Under the pieces are notes generated by a model. That model did no database searches. It was given only the letters and a program-made list of their open reading frames with translations, and was not told the DNA's origin. A stretch of 64,000 nucleotides of DNA. Origin: Thalassotalea euphylliae. Lineage in GTDB: Bacteria; Pseudomonadota; Gammaproteobacteria; Enterobacterales; Alteromonadaceae. Positions within the stretch are counted from its first letter, which is position 1. The number at the start of each line of letters is the position of its first letter. Position numbers and translations under genes: made by a program. Below, one piece after another: positions 41,572 to 52,171 of this stretch. Location: the NCBI RefSeq assembly GCF_003390375.1, contig NZ_QUOT01000001.1:1984001-2048000 (forward strand), read 5' to 3'.

Positions 41572-41747
41572 GCTATTGCTCTGCCTTCAATTGTTCGCAC
41601 TCCCCTAGCCCCTGTGTATATATTTCTCCAATTAGCATTATTGTTCTGTTTTTACGAACATACAATTTTATTAACTTTGTTTTTGCAGATAATAAAAATA
41701 CTTATGATCCACTTATCAATTGATTCAACCCAATCGCTAAGGGGATT

Positions 41748-42125
41748 ATGATGACAAATGAAGAAACATTAGCGTTGTGCAAAGCTGGTATTAGCGCTTG
41801 GCAAACTGCATTTAACAATCAAGACGCTGCTGGTTGTGCGGCGCAATACACGCAAGATTGTGTAATGGAAGCTAAGCCGATCGGCACTTTTACAGGGCGT
41901 GAAGCGATCCAAGAGTGCTGGCAAAATATCATTGACCAAGGTTTTGCCGACGTGGTTTATTCAAATGTAAACTGGCAACCAGCAGACGATGGCGGCTATA
42001 TTCTGACTTCAAGTTGGCAAATGAATAAAGCATATGGCGTAGTCCATCGCGAGCATTGGGTAGTTGAAAGCGATGGTAAAGCGCGATTAAAAAGTGATGT
42101 GTTTGAAATTCAAGGAGAGCGCTAG
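41748..42125 (+). CDS. NTF2-like/SnoaL-type small protein
   Basis: A 125-residue protein with the cone-shaped NTF2 fold pattern: helices (LCKAGISAWQTAFNNQDAAGCAAQYTQDCVMEAKPIGTFTGREAIQECWQNII) then strands (VVYSNVNW, ILTSSWQM, VVHREHWVVESDGKARLKSDVFEIQGE). Family members are small enzymes or ligand binders; the reaction is unknown. A second in-frame ATG one codon on is an equal start. It is divergent from a LysR regulator that probably controls it, and a terminator follows. Confidence 0.82.
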   Translation: MMTNEETLALCKAGISAWQTAFNNQDAAGCAAQYTQDCVMEAKPIGTFTGREAIQECWQNIIDQGFADVVYSNVNWQPADDGGYILTSSWQMNKAYGVVHREHWVVESDGKARLKSDVFEIQGER

Positions 42126-42183
42126 TCTAGGATAGTACTAGTGACAATGTCCTAAATAATACCTGTGGTTATTCACTATCAAA

Positions 42184-42213
42184 CAAAAATGCCAGTCAAC
42201 GACTGGCATTTCA
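42184..42213. terminator. bidirectional terminator
   Basis: A perfect 11-base-pair stem AAATGCCAGTC / GACTGGCATTT with a 3-base loop between converging genes. Confidence 0.88.
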
Positions 42214-42235
42214 TCGATAACAGTAACACTAAATG

Positions 42236-43969
42236 CTAGCTTTGAATAACGTTAGTGCCTGCAGCTACGGTTAACGTATTGCTGCGCGCCTCAAGCGCTT
42301 GATAACTTGTACTGGCCACCGTATCTAGGTGAACCCATTGCGCCGTTGCCGCTTGCTCAGTAAAGGTCACCACCATATAACCGCGGTTTGCAATATTGGT
42401 GTATTGCAAGTCATTCACAAGTACTTGTAGTGCTTGCTCTGCCTGCGGTACAAAGCTTTCTGGCACGTTCAAAAAGGTTTCTAAACCCGGGGAGCTGACG
42501 CCTGCGGTGGCGAATTCAACCCCAACATTGCTACCTGATTGGTCAGTTAGGTTATTGGCCCACGCGTTGTGCGTGTCTCCCGCCAAAACCACTAGGTTGT
42601 GATTAAGCGATTTTGCTGTCCCTAAAACCACTTCACGCTCAACCGCATAACCATCCCACGCATCTAGGTTGTATGGAATTTCAATCGCAACACGCGCGCG
42701 CTCTTGCTCTGTTACCGTCGGATCGCCAGCGGCTATACGCCCTTTAATTTGTGCCAGTTCGCCAAAGGTTTGCAATAATGTGGGTGATGGATTGGCAAAG
42801 CCTGCTAATAGTTCAGCAGGAACATTCATGCGTCCCATCAATATCTGTTGACCTAGTACCTGCCAAGTTGCAGAAGACGCCACTAACCCCGATTGCAACC
42901 AGCCAATTTGCTCAGCACCCAGCAAGCTTCGATTCGCGCTCATTGCCGTAGTAAAACCAACCGCATCTAACTGCCCCGTTGTTGGGTCAATAAAGTTCTG
43001 ATAATCAAGCTGTTCATCACGAGCAAGCAAGCGCGTATCTAGCATATGTAAGTTAACTAAATCGCCAAATTGGAAACTGCGGAAAATGCGCTCGTAGTCA
43101 CTGGTCGCAATTGGACGAATAGGTAGCCATTCAAAATAGGCCTGCAAACCAGCCGATTTACGCACTTGGTAATCGCCTTCCCCTTCGTTATGATTTTCCG
43201 CACCGTCGCGCCACGCATCGTTAGTCACCTCGTGATCATCCCACACAGTGATAAAAGGTACTTGCTGGTGCAATTGCTGAAGGCTCGTATCACTTCGGTA
43301 AAGCGCGTAGCGTTTGCGATAGTCTTCTAAGGTAATACATTCGGTATTATTGTCGGCAGGTAATGACCGACCAATCGCCTCTGCATTTTCTGTCGCAAAA
43401 CCACCATCGCCATATTCATAAATGTAATCGCCCAAATGTACGACGGCATCTAAGTCATCAAGCTGTGCTGCGCTGTGGTAGGCATTGAATTGACCTGCAG
43501 GATAGTTTGCGCAAGAAAATACCGCTAATTTAACTTGTGCCACTGACCCTACTGGTAAGGTTTTCGTCATACCTACAGGAGAGAAAGTTTCACCAGAAAC
43601 AAAGCGGTAATAATACCTTGTATTGGCGGCTAGTTGTTGAAGATCGATTTTTACGGTGAAGTCTGAGCCTGCTTCTGCTTCGGTTGTACCGTTGTGAACT
43701 AAGTCATTAAACTCTGCATCAGTGGCTACTTGCCAGCTAACATTGACGCTATCGACTGCTGATAAAGGCGTTACGCGCGTCCAAATAATAACGGCGTTAT
43801 CTAGTGGGTCACCTGAAGCAACACCGTGGTTGAAAGCTACTGGTATAATCGGTGAGACAGGTACCTCATCGTCGTCATCCGAACACCCCATTAATCCTGT
43901 CGAAATTACTGCTGTACCAAAGCCTGCCATTGACGCTTTGATAAACGCGCGACGCGTAAAATTACTCAT
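42236..43969 (-). CDS. phoD: PhoD-type alkaline phosphatase, Tat-exported lipoprotein
   Basis: PhoD enzymes are Fe/Ca-dependent phosphodiesterase/phosphomonoesterases working outside the cytoplasm. The 577-residue protein has a Tat motif TRRAFIK and a lipobox-like LMGC near residue 28, then an Asp-rich spacer, an Ig-like N-terminal domain (FNHGVASGDPLDNAVIIWTRVTP) and the phosphatase domain: SCANYPAGQFNAYH, HLGDYIYEYG, TVWDDHEVTNDAW and VLAGDTHNAW with metal-binding Asp and His residues. I find no clear Pho box upstream. Standing alone, it likely serves phosphate acquisition. Confidence 0.95.
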   Translation of the reverse strand: MSNFTRRAFIKASMAGFGTAVISTGLMGCSDDDDEVPVSPIIPVAFNHGVASGDPLDNAVIIWTRVTPLSAVDSVNVSWQVATDAEFNDLVHNGTTEAEAGSDFTVKIDLQQLAANTRYYYRFVSGETFSPVGMTKTLPVGSVAQVKLAVFSCANYPAGQFNAYHSAAQLDDLDAVVHLGDYIYEYGDGGFATENAEAIGRSLPADNNTECITLEDYRKRYALYRSDTSLQQLHQQVPFITVWDDHEVTNDAWRDGAENHNEGEGDYQVRKSAGLQAYFEWLPIRPIATSDYERIFRSFQFGDLVNLHMLDTRLLARDEQLDYQNFIDPTTGQLDAVGFTTAMSANRSLLGAEQIGWLQSGLVASSATWQVLGQQILMGRMNVPAELLAGFANPSPTLLQTFGELAQIKGRIAAGDPTVTEQERARVAIEIPYNLDAWDGYAVEREVVLGTAKSLNHNLVVLAGDTHNAWANNLTDQSGSNVGVEFATAGVSSPGLETFLNVPESFVPQAEQALQVLVNDLQYTNIANRGYMVVTFTEQAATAQWVHLDTVASTSYQALEARSNTLTVAAGTNVIQS

Positions 43970-44212
43970 TCCTTCACCCCAATATACTTCTAATTTTTAT
44001 CGTTATTATCTGAGTAGCGATGCTGTTCTGATATAAATGGTGCACCACCACCCAGTGTTAACCACTTGTTAACGGAACCATACTAGAAAAATATTACGAG
44101 AAAGTGAAGTTGAATAATCCAACAACTTGTGTTTACAAAATGCACTCCCATTTAAACGAATAAGTGATTTATTTAGTTAAAGAAACAGTTCTGCAATCAA
44201 CTAGACAAAGCA

Positions 44213-47200
44213 TTACTGAAAAGTAGATAAACTTGAATTTTTGTCAGATGTCGAAAGGCTGACGATAAACCATAGCAGGCAATAAGATCTGCCGGCTCGT
44301 CTTTTGTGTGCTAACACAACACTGGCAAGCAAGAACAAAAGCGGAACACTAGGCTCGGGCACATCCGTTGGTAGCTGTGCCAATGTCAGCGCCAACCGCC
44401 AACCATTCACATCGTTTACCCATTGGCCTGCCCAGCCAGCGACTAAGTTGACATTAAATTCACTTAAATTGATTAGCTCGCCTGCATCGTCTAGTACATC
44501 GCCGCTAATATTAAGGAAGTTCAGTGTTTGCCCAAGTACATCTGGTAACTCAAGGCCGCCTAGAAATTGAAAGTCAATATCCAGCGCGCTCAGCAGGGTT
44601 AAATTACCCAGAATATTAATTGTGTCATGAATAAAGCCTCCATTGCCATCTACGCTGAGCTCTACCGTCAAATCAACATTGTCCCAAACCGTATCGCCGT
44701 CAAATGTCATCAATCCAGGGCTATTACCAGCATTTATTTGCGCGTTGGTCAGTAGCGTTTGGCCAATAAAGCTACCTGAGCCAGAGAGCATAGTATCTGT
44801 CAGCGCTAAAATATCGTCGGTATTCACTCGAACCACACCGTTGTTGATCAGCATACCTGATAAGGTATTGCTACTGGCAAAGTCAATCGTAGCGCCTTGC
44901 TGGTTATTCAGAGTGCCTGCGAAATTATCAATACGCCCGCCATTGTTAACTGTTAGTTGCCCGACATTAGATAGAGTGTGCTGATTAGTCAATTTGCCAG
45001 CAACGGTCAATTGGCTGGAATTAGCAAGTTGGCTACTCGTCGCAAAATCGCCTGCAATCGCATATTGATCAAACTCGCCAGCGGTAATCAACTGCTCAAA
45101 GCTTACATTTAATGCAATAACTCCCTGATTGCTATTAGACATTGACAAGGAGTTAATCACGGAATCTGCACCTGAATATTGATTTTCTATTAAGGCACTA
45201 TCTTGGTCATTAAATTCGAGTAACAATCCTTGTTGCTGTGTGTAAGTTGCTGCGAGGTTGCTCAGTGCAACAATCGGGCTATAAAGCAATACATTATCCT
45301 CTCCAGCACTGTCGCGAATGGTATGCTGCCCTTCACGGCCAAGCTCAACAACGTACCTATCGTTTCCTTCACCGCCGTAAAGTATGTTGTGACCACCGCC
45401 ACCATTTAATGTATCGATACCTGATAACCCCTCAAAAATATTGTCTTGATCATTACCTGTTAGCCGATCATTAAATGCAGAGCCTCTGATATTTTCAATA
45501 TCAGTCAATAAATCTGAGCGACCGCCGGCATTGCCAAAGCTGACCTCATTCTCATTTAATGTGACGCTAGCTGCGCTGGTCGCATCAACATAGGTCACCC
45601 AATCGTTGCCCTCGCCACCATCTATGGTATTTATACCCGAGCCACCATTTAAAGTATCGTTACCGCGCCCACCATAAAGCGTGTCATCACCAGCTAAACC
45701 GGCTAAGTGATTATCGGCATTGTCGCCAATAAGTGTGTCATCAAATCTAGAACCACGAATATTTTCAATAGCAATTAACACATCATTGCTGCTAACGCCG
45801 CCACCGCCACGATTTAGTAGGTCGACATGGGTGCTCTCGTCCGAGTTCGCATAACTTACCCAGTCAACTCCCTCACCACCGTCAAGTATATTGTCGCCAC
45901 TGCCGCCAAGTAACACGTCACTTCCCATGCCACCTTGCAGGTGATCATTGCCACTGCCACCACTTAACCAATCATCACCAGCCAGACCTTGTAAAGTATC
46001 ATTACCCGCTAAACCGCTAAGCCTATTGGCTTGGCTATCACCAATTAAAGTATCACCTGATTGCGAGCCCATAAGATTTTCAATGCTCTGATAGGTATCA
46101 CTTAGATGTTCTGCATGCGCTTGACTGGTTGACAGATCCGCAGTCACGCCAATGTTTGACCACGCGTAGCTGACCGTATCTTGATCACTACCGCCATCAA
46201 ATTGATTATTACCTTCACCACCTTCGAGTAAATCATTGCCAGCACCACCAATTAGCGTGTCATTACCAGCCATGCCAAGTAATTGATTACTGCTTTGATC
46301 ACCAATTAAGGTGTCGTTCTGCGCCGTGCCTTTAACATTTTCAACGTTAATAACAGTGTCGACACCACTATTTTTTATAACTTGGCCGCTCGCTAGACTA
46401 ACAAATACCCCCTGATCGTTAGCAATAGCATTACTGTTAGCGCTGTTATTTACTCCAGAGTAATCGAGCCAGTCATTGCCTTCGCCGCCATCCAGCATAT
46501 CGTTACCTGCTGTTGCTATCAGGCGGTCATTACCTGCCATGCCCATCAAGGTATTGTCTTGTTCATTACCAACAATCTCATCGGCAAAAGCCGTTGCTTG
46601 GACGTTTTCAATGGTATTAACGTTGTAGCGAAGTGAATTATCTATGGTGATTTCGCCAGATGTGAGATTAATAACAGTACCAGCATCGCTGGTCAATTTG
46701 AGCCAATCATTCCCTTCATCGCCCGCAGCCTTACTGATATTTTCATCGCCCGCATTAAGCTGGATGTTAATAACGTCATTTCCTTCGCCCCCATCGAGGC
46801 TATTAATGCCAGTACCACTGTAAAGCTCGTCATTTCCTTTTCCCCCGACAAGATTACTGTTCAGCCCAGCACGCAGTATATCGTTGTGCTCACTTCCTCG
46901 TGCGGTTTCAATACTTACCAGTTGATCAGAAAAGCCTGTTCCCATTGCCGTTTGTGCTTGCAGGTCAACCTCAACGCCGCTAGTGCTCCAATCATAATTA
47001 GCTTCGTCAGTACCTGCGCCGCCGTCTAACACATTCGACCCTAAACCACCGCGCAGCACATTGCTGGCGCTGTTACCGGTCAATTGATCATCAAAGGCTG
47101 AACCGACGACATTTTCAATTGAAAATAAGGTATCACTGCCATCGGCGCCAGAAGCCACGCCGTTCGCTAAATTAACGACAACAGCTCCGTCAGCATTAGC

Positions 47201-50200
47201 GTAGCTAGCCGTGTCCCTGCCAAGCCCACCTACCAATACATCATTACCCTGCGCACCTTGCAATACGTCATTGCCAGCGCCGCCATCCAGCCGATTATCG
47301 CCACTGTCACCATGCAAGCTATCGCTGTGTTCACTGCCAACAATATTTTCAATCGCTATCAGAGTGTCATTGCCTGAACCACCTGATGCATTACCTAACG
47401 CTAAACTCACTTCGACACTTGTCTTGGCATCTGAATAACTAGCGGTATCAATGCCACCTTGACCATTGAGCACATCGTCGCCTAGCCCCCCAGTCAGCAC
47501 ATTGTCTAGTCCATCACCACTAAGCTGATCATTGAAATTCGAGCCAATGACATTTTCAATGGCCGAGAGGGTATCATTACCCGCCCCACCTGATGATTGC
47601 CCAGTGGACAAATCAACCGTAACACCGCTGCCCGCCTCAAGGTAACTAGCGGTATCAATACCATCACCACCATCTAAAATGTCGTTGCCGAGTCCGCCAG
47701 TGAGGGTATTGGCCAGACTATTGCCAATAAGCTTGTCGTTATGTACTGAACCAATAATATTTTCGATTTGTACTAAGGTGTCATTACCCGCGGCGCCGGT
47801 CGCGTTATTATTGGCTAAATCAACATCAACACCACCGATACTGTCTTGGTAACTCGCGGTGTCATTGCCAGCACCGCCAACTAAACTGTCGTTGCCGAGA
47901 CCACCAGTAAGCAGGTTATCGCCATTATTTCCCAACAACACATCGTTATGCGCAGAGCCGACAACGTTTTCAATACTGCTCAGTAAGTCAGTGCCATCTG
48001 CGCCTTGTGCAAGGTTACTAGCCAAGTCCACCACAACACTGCCTGTGGCCGAACTATAGTTAGCGGTATCATTGCCAGTACCACCAATTAAACTGTCGTT
48101 GCCAAGGCCACCAGTGAGCATGTCATTGCCATCGCCGCCAACTAGCAGGTTGTTTGCAGTATTGCCTGTTAGCTGGTCGTTATGTTGACTACCAATGAGG
48201 TTTTCGATTGAGCTTAAAGTATCTGTGCCATCTGCGCCGCTCGCTTGTCCTGTCGATAGATTCGCGACAACATCGCCATTGGCAAACTCATAGCTGGCAG
48301 TATCATTACCCAAGCCACCTGATAACGTATCGTTGCCACCACGCCCCATCAACAGATCATCGCCATCTCTGCCATCAAGCACGTTGTCAGCATCATCCCC
48401 CAATAAAGTGTCATTATTTTTCGAGCCGACCAGCCCTTCAATATTCATCAGCAAGTCGACACTATTCGCAGTAGTGACCACACCTGTCACTAAATCTGCA
48501 ATGACTTGCCCGTCGTTATTGCTATAGCTCACGGTATCACTGCCTGCACCGCCATCAAGCGTGTTAATGCCTACACCGCCAACTAAAATATCGTTACCCA
48601 ATCCACCAGAGAGCACATTGTTAGTGGCATCACCGATTAAGGTGTCGTTATGCGCAGAGCCAATGACATTATCAATTTGCACTAAGGTGTCGTTGCCATC
48701 AGCGCCTGTTGCTGTATTGCTGGTTAAGTTAACAGAAACTGCGCCAGCTGCATGCTCATAGCTTGCGGTGTCAATGCCTGAGCCGCCCAGTAAAACATCA
48801 TTGCCACGACCACCTTCGAGCAAATTGCTGCCCTCGCCTGCAATTAGCGTGTTGTGTTGTTCATTGCCAATCAGCGTATCGTTGTGCTGACTGCCAATAA
48901 TATTTTCAATGGAAATTAACGTGTCATTGCCACCCGCGCCAGCGGCTTGCCCTGTGGTTAAATTTACATTCACGCCACCAGCAGCATCGATATAGGAAGC
49001 CGTATCGTTTCCAGCAAGACCGTTGAGCACATCATTGCCCAGATTGCCCTTTAAGATATTGTCTTGATTGTTGCCAACCAAGCTATCATCAAAATCTGAA
49101 CCCGTAATATTTTCAATGGCAATTAAGGCGTCATTGCCCGCACCGCCTGAAGCTGTACCAGCCATTAAATTCACATTCACACTACCAACAGCACCTCGAT
49201 AGTCTGCTGTATCTGCGCCGCTGCCGCCATTTATCACATCATTGCCTTGGCCGCCAGTAAGCACATTATTTTGGCTATCGCCAATCAAGATGTCATTGTA
49301 AGCAGAGCCAATCACATTCTCGATCAACACTAAACTGTCATTACCAGCGGCTCCCGTTGCGCTAAAGCTTGCTAGATTAACGCTTACACTACCACTGGCT
49401 TGTTGGTAACTTGCCGTATCTGTACCTGCGCCGCCATTAATCACATCGTCACCTAGGCCGCCAGTGAGCACATTATCTTGGTTGTTGCCAATTAAAATAT
49501 CGTTTTGTGCCGTGCCAATGACGTTTTCAACGTCGACCAGTAAATCAATACCGGTCGCAGTTTGCGCCGTGCCATCAGCGAGATTGACGACCACGCTATT
49601 AACCGTTTGCTGATAACTCACGGTATCTAAGCCATCGCCACCACTGAAAATATCGCTGCCACCACCACCGATGAGCAAATCGTCACCAGCACCGCCAAAT
49701 AAGCTATTGCGACCCGCATTACCAATTAAAATATCGTTATATTGGCTACCACTGACATTTTCGATGCTAGTTAAGGAATCGCGACCATCACCGTTAGTCG
49801 CTTCGCCAATCGCTAGATTGACAAGTACGCCGCTGGTCGCGCCAACATAACTAACCGTATCATTGCCGCTACCACCAACTAATGCATTATTGCCTGCGCG
49901 ACCAATCAATAAATCATTGCCACCCAGCCCTTCTAGTAGGTTGTTACCATTGTCGCCAATCAGTACATCGTTAAATTGTGAGCCTAATACCCCCTCTATC
50001 GAAACCAAGGTATCGTTACTGGTCCCTTCAGCATTGGCCTGACCCAAGAGCAGATCGACAAGCACGGCGTTACCTGACATTTGATAAGAGGCTATATCAA
50101 AGCCATCACCGCCATTTAAGAGATTTTCTCCTCCTTGTCCGGCCAAGATATCATTGCCTTGCCCACCTAACAGCCGGTTATTATTCGCGTTACCAATAAG

Positions 50201-52171
50201 GGTATCGTCGTGGCTTGAGCCAATAACATTCTCAATCTGCAATAAGGTATCATTGCCATCTGCGCCACTGGCAGTGCCCGCCGCTAGGTTAACAGTAACG
50301 CTGTCGCTGGCATCGGCATAGCGCGCGGTGTCATTGCCTGTGCCGCCTATTAATAGGTCATCTCCCAAGTTACCTTGTAAAACGTCATTACCTGCGCCAC
50401 CCAGCAGTTTATTGTTACCGCTATCACCCGTTAAATTATCGCTAAATTCGCTGCCAACAAGGTTTTCAATTGAAATTAAGGTATCACTGCCGTCCGCGCC
50501 AAATGATTGACCAGTGCTTAGGTTGACATCCATCCCGCCGCTTGCTTGAGCATAATTAGCGGTATCTTCGCCATCGCCACCATCCAAAGTATCGCCATGA
50601 CGCCCGCCCGTTAAGACATTGTTGTGTTGGTCGCCGACTAAGGTGTCAGCAAAATCAGATCCCGTAACATTTTCAATCGAAATCAGGACGTCTGGGCCAT
50701 CTGCGCCACTTGCTCTACTAGTTGAAAGGTCGACCGTTACGCTGGCCAAGGCATCGATATAACTGGCCGTGTCAATTCCGCTACCACCATCAATTTCATC
50801 GCGCTCTAACCCGCCAATAATCGTATCGTTGCCACCCTCGCCAAACAGTCGGTTGCGAAGGTTATCGCCGTAAATCACATCATCAAAATTACTGCCAATA
50901 ATATTTTCTATGGATATGAAGTCGCTAAAATCGCCAACATCGCCAACGGTAACATTGGTCAATAGATTGATGTCGACACCTACTCTTGAATACTGAAAAC
51001 TTGCCGTATCTTCGCCTTCTCCCCCATCGAGTAAGTCATTGCCTAAACCACCCGATAATATATCGTTTCCCTCGCCACCGAACAGCCTGTCTAGTCCCTC
51101 GCCACCATTTAACTGATCGTTGCCAATACCACCGCGTAACTCATCACGACCGCTGCCGCCCGTAAGTTGATCGTTACCGCTACCACCATCGAGGAAATTA
51201 TTACCCGCCAAGCCATCAAGGACATCGTTGCCCGCGCCGCCATTCAGCAAATTATTCCCCACATTGCCGGTTATGGTGTCGTTATAGATACTGCCAGTAG
51301 CTTGCTCAATACCGGTAAAGGCAGTATCCACCTCAAAACCTGTCGCGGTGCCGGCAAAGAGCTCAATCGTCAAACCTGTCACGAGAAACGGCTCGAAGTA
51401 AGTGGCGAATGTCAGCGCATCAATCCCTTGTCCACCATCAATAACATCTTGCCCACGCGAGCCAAGAAACACATCGTTACCTGCTAGCCCAAGCAGCACA
51501 TTGTTGCCATTATCACCGCCAAGAACATCATCGCCATTAGTGCCGATAACATTTTCAATCGCCACTAAGGTATCGGTAGTTGAGCCAACAATTGCTTGCT
51601 GATTAAACAAGTTAACATTCACACTTTCAGCTGCTGCCGAATAATTAACGCTATCAATTCCCTCGCCGCCATCGAGAAAATCACTGCCTGGTGAATAAGT
51701 AAATGCGTCATCGCCTGCTAAGCCATAAATTCGATTGGCTTGACTATTGCCAATCAAAGCATCGTTAAACATACTGCCGATAATATTTTCAATGCTAATT
51801 AACGCATCCTGACCAAAGGCATTTCCTCCAACACCTGTCGCCAAGTTCACGCTTACTGCGACTATGTCGTTGTGATAACTCACCGTATCAAAACCCTCGC
51901 CACCATCAAGTGTGTCGCTACCTAAACCACCGATTAAAATATCATTCCCTCCATTACCGTTGATTTGATCGTTTCCTTGCAAACCGTCGATAATATTGTC
52001 GGTGCTGTCGCCGCTGAGCACATCATCACCATTGGTACCAACAGTATCAGCTGGCCCAACGGTTTGTGCACGGGCGGTGTTCAAGTTAACGAGTAATAAA
52101 AGAAAGAAAAAAACTAACACTGTTAGTTTCATGTCTGGTTTATTTACAGCGGACTCAAGGCGGTTATTCAT
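44213..52171 (-). CDS. giant RTX-type calcium-binding repeat protein with Sec signal and PEP-CTERM-like tail
   Basis: About 2652 residues from the ATG at 52171 (GGGAT ribosome site 5-6 bases upstream; a TTG at 52201 is less likely). After a Sec signal peptide (KLTVLVFFFLLLLVNLNTARA-Q) comes a run of about 26 blocks, each with a segment like DTASYxxAxGxVxVNLxxGxA, then DTLxxIENVIGSxxNDxLxGN and RTX nonapeptides GGxGxDxLxG, the calcium-binding parallel beta-roll. Near the C-terminus is a beta-helical, non-RTX region of about 350 residues, then VPEPSVPLLFLLASVVLAHKRR, a PEP-CTERM sorting signal, followed by an odd 25-residue extension. Usually RTX proteins lack an N-terminal signal and use type I secretion; no type I genes are adjacent. 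Likely a surface adhesin or matrix protein. Confidence 0.9.
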   Translation of the reverse strand: MNNRLESAVNKPDMKLTVLVFFFLLLLVNLNTARAQTVGPADTVGTNGDDVLSGDSTDNIIDGLQGNDQINGNGGNDILIGGLGSDTLDGGEGFDTVSYHNDIVAVSVNLATGVGGNAFGQDALISIENIIGSMFNDALIGNSQANRIYGLAGDDAFTYSPGSDFLDGGEGIDSVNYSAAAESVNVNLFNQQAIVGSTTDTLVAIENVIGTNGDDVLGGDNGNNVLLGLAGNDVFLGSRGQDVIDGGQGIDALTFATYFEPFLVTGLTIELFAGTATGFEVDTAFTGIEQATGSIYNDTITGNVGNNLLNGGAGNDVLDGLAGNNFLDGGSGNDQLTGGSGRDELRGGIGNDQLNGGEGLDRLFGGEGNDILSGGLGNDLLDGGEGEDTASFQYSRVGVDINLLTNVTVGDVGDFSDFISIENIIGSNFDDVIYGDNLRNRLFGEGGNDTIIGGLERDEIDGGSGIDTASYIDALASVTVDLSTSRASGADGPDVLISIENVTGSDFADTLVGDQHNNVLTGGRHGDTLDGGDGEDTANYAQASGGMDVNLSTGQSFGADGSDTLISIENLVGSEFSDNLTGDSGNNKLLGGAGNDVLQGNLGDDLLIGGTGNDTARYADASDSVTVNLAAGTASGADGNDTLLQIENVIGSSHDDTLIGNANNNRLLGGQGNDILAGQGGENLLNGGDGFDIASYQMSGNAVLVDLLLGQANAEGTSNDTLVSIEGVLGSQFNDVLIGDNGNNLLEGLGGNDLLIGRAGNNALVGGSGNDTVSYVGATSGVLVNLAIGEATNGDGRDSLTSIENVSGSQYNDILIGNAGRNSLFGGAGDDLLIGGGGSDIFSGGDGLDTVSYQQTVNSVVVNLADGTAQTATGIDLLVDVENVIGTAQNDILIGNNQDNVLTGGLGDDVINGGAGTDTASYQQASGSVSVNLASFSATGAAGNDSLVLIENVIGSAYNDILIGDSQNNVLTGGQGNDVINGGSGADTADYRGAVGSVNVNLMAGTASGGAGNDALIAIENITGSDFDDSLVGNNQDNILKGNLGNDVLNGLAGNDTASYIDAAGGVNVNLTTGQAAGAGGNDTLISIENIIGSQHNDTLIGNEQHNTLIAGEGSNLLEGGRGNDVLLGGSGIDTASYEHAAGAVSVNLTSNTATGADGNDTLVQIDNVIGSAHNDTLIGDATNNVLSGGLGNDILVGGVGINTLDGGAGSDTVSYSNNDGQVIADLVTGVVTTANSVDLLMNIEGLVGSKNNDTLLGDDADNVLDGRDGDDLLMGRGGNDTLSGGLGNDTASYEFANGDVVANLSTGQASGADGTDTLSSIENLIGSQHNDQLTGNTANNLLVGGDGNDMLTGGLGNDSLIGGTGNDTANYSSATGSVVVDLASNLAQGADGTDLLSSIENVVGSAHNDVLLGNNGDNLLTGGLGNDSLVGGAGNDTASYQDSIGGVDVDLANNNATGAAGNDTLVQIENIIGSVHNDKLIGNSLANTLTGGLGNDILDGGDGIDTASYLEAGSGVTVDLSTGQSSGGAGNDTLSAIENVIGSNFNDQLSGDGLDNVLTGGLGDDVLNGQGGIDTASYSDAKTSVEVSLALGNASGGSGNDTLIAIENIVGSEHSDSLHGDSGDNRLDGGAGNDVLQGAQGNDVLVGGLGRDTASYANADGAVVVNLANGVASGADGSDTLFSIENVVGSAFDDQLTGNSASNVLRGGLGSNVLDGGAGTDEANYDWSTSGVEVDLQAQTAMGTGFSDQLVSIETARGSEHNDILRAGLNSNLVGGKGNDELYSGTGINSLDGGEGNDVINIQLNAGDENISKAAGDEGNDWLKLTSDAGTVINLTSGEITIDNSLRYNVNTIENVQATAFADEIVGNEQDNTLMGMAGNDRLIATAGNDMLDGGEGNDWLDYSGVNNSANSNAIANDQGVFVSLASGQVIKNSGVDTVINVENVKGTAQNDTLIGDQSSNQLLGMAGNDTLIGGAGNDLLEGGEGNNQFDGGSDQDTVSYAWSNIGVTADLSTSQAHAEHLSDTYQSIENLMGSQSGDTLIGDSQANRLSGLAGNDTLQGLAGDDWLSGGSGNDHLQGGMGSDVLLGGSGDNILDGGEGVDWVSYANSDESTHVDLLNRGGGGVSSNDVLIAIENIRGSRFDDTLIGDNADNHLAGLAGDDTLYGGRGNDTLNGGSGINTIDGGEGNDWVTYVDATSAASVTLNENEVSFGNAGGRSDLLTDIENIRGSAFNDRLTGNDQDNIFEGLSGIDTLNGGGGHNILYGGEGNDRYVVELGREGQHTIRDSAGEDNVLLYSPIVALSNLAATYTQQQGLLLEFNDQDSALIENQYSGADSVINSLSMSNSNQGVIALNVSFEQLITAGEFDQYAIAGDFATSSQLANSSQLTVAGKLTNQHTLSNVGQLTVNNGGRIDNFAGTLNNQQGATIDFASSNTLSGMLINNGVVRVNTDDILALTDTMLSGSGSFIGQTLLTNAQINAGNSPGLMTFDGDTVWDNVDLTVELSVDGNGGFIHDTINILGNLTLLSALDIDFQFLGGLELPDVLGQTLNFLNISGDVLDDAGELINLSEFNVNLVAGWAGQWVNDVNGWRLALTLAQLPTDVPEPSVPLLFLLASVVLAHKRRAGRSYCLLWFIVSLSTSDKNSSLSTFQ
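45350..52050 (-). repeat. long array of RTX-block repeats within the giant gene
   Basis: Imperfect direct repeats of roughly 240-300 bases, each encoding one beta-roll block. I counted 26 DTxSY-like block starts by eye. The repeats diverge at the nucleotide level but keep the pattern, and the last third is more degenerate. On the plus strand they open many false frames. Homologous recombination between blocks could change copy number. Confidence 0.85.

Noticed and set aside
42236..44100. Search for a Pho box in front of phoD
   Set aside because: No CTGTCATAAA-like pair seen upstream of 43969; phosphate control could not be supported.
45238..51602. Many plus-strand open frames of 60-110 codons
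   Set aside because: They lie opposite the RTX repeat gene, show its repeats in another frame, have no ribosome sites and no recognisable protein style.
45350..52050. Repeat array considered as CRISPR or other DNA-level array
   Set aside because: Units are coding, diverge at synonymous positions and preserve a protein pattern; no short identical repeats with unique spacers.
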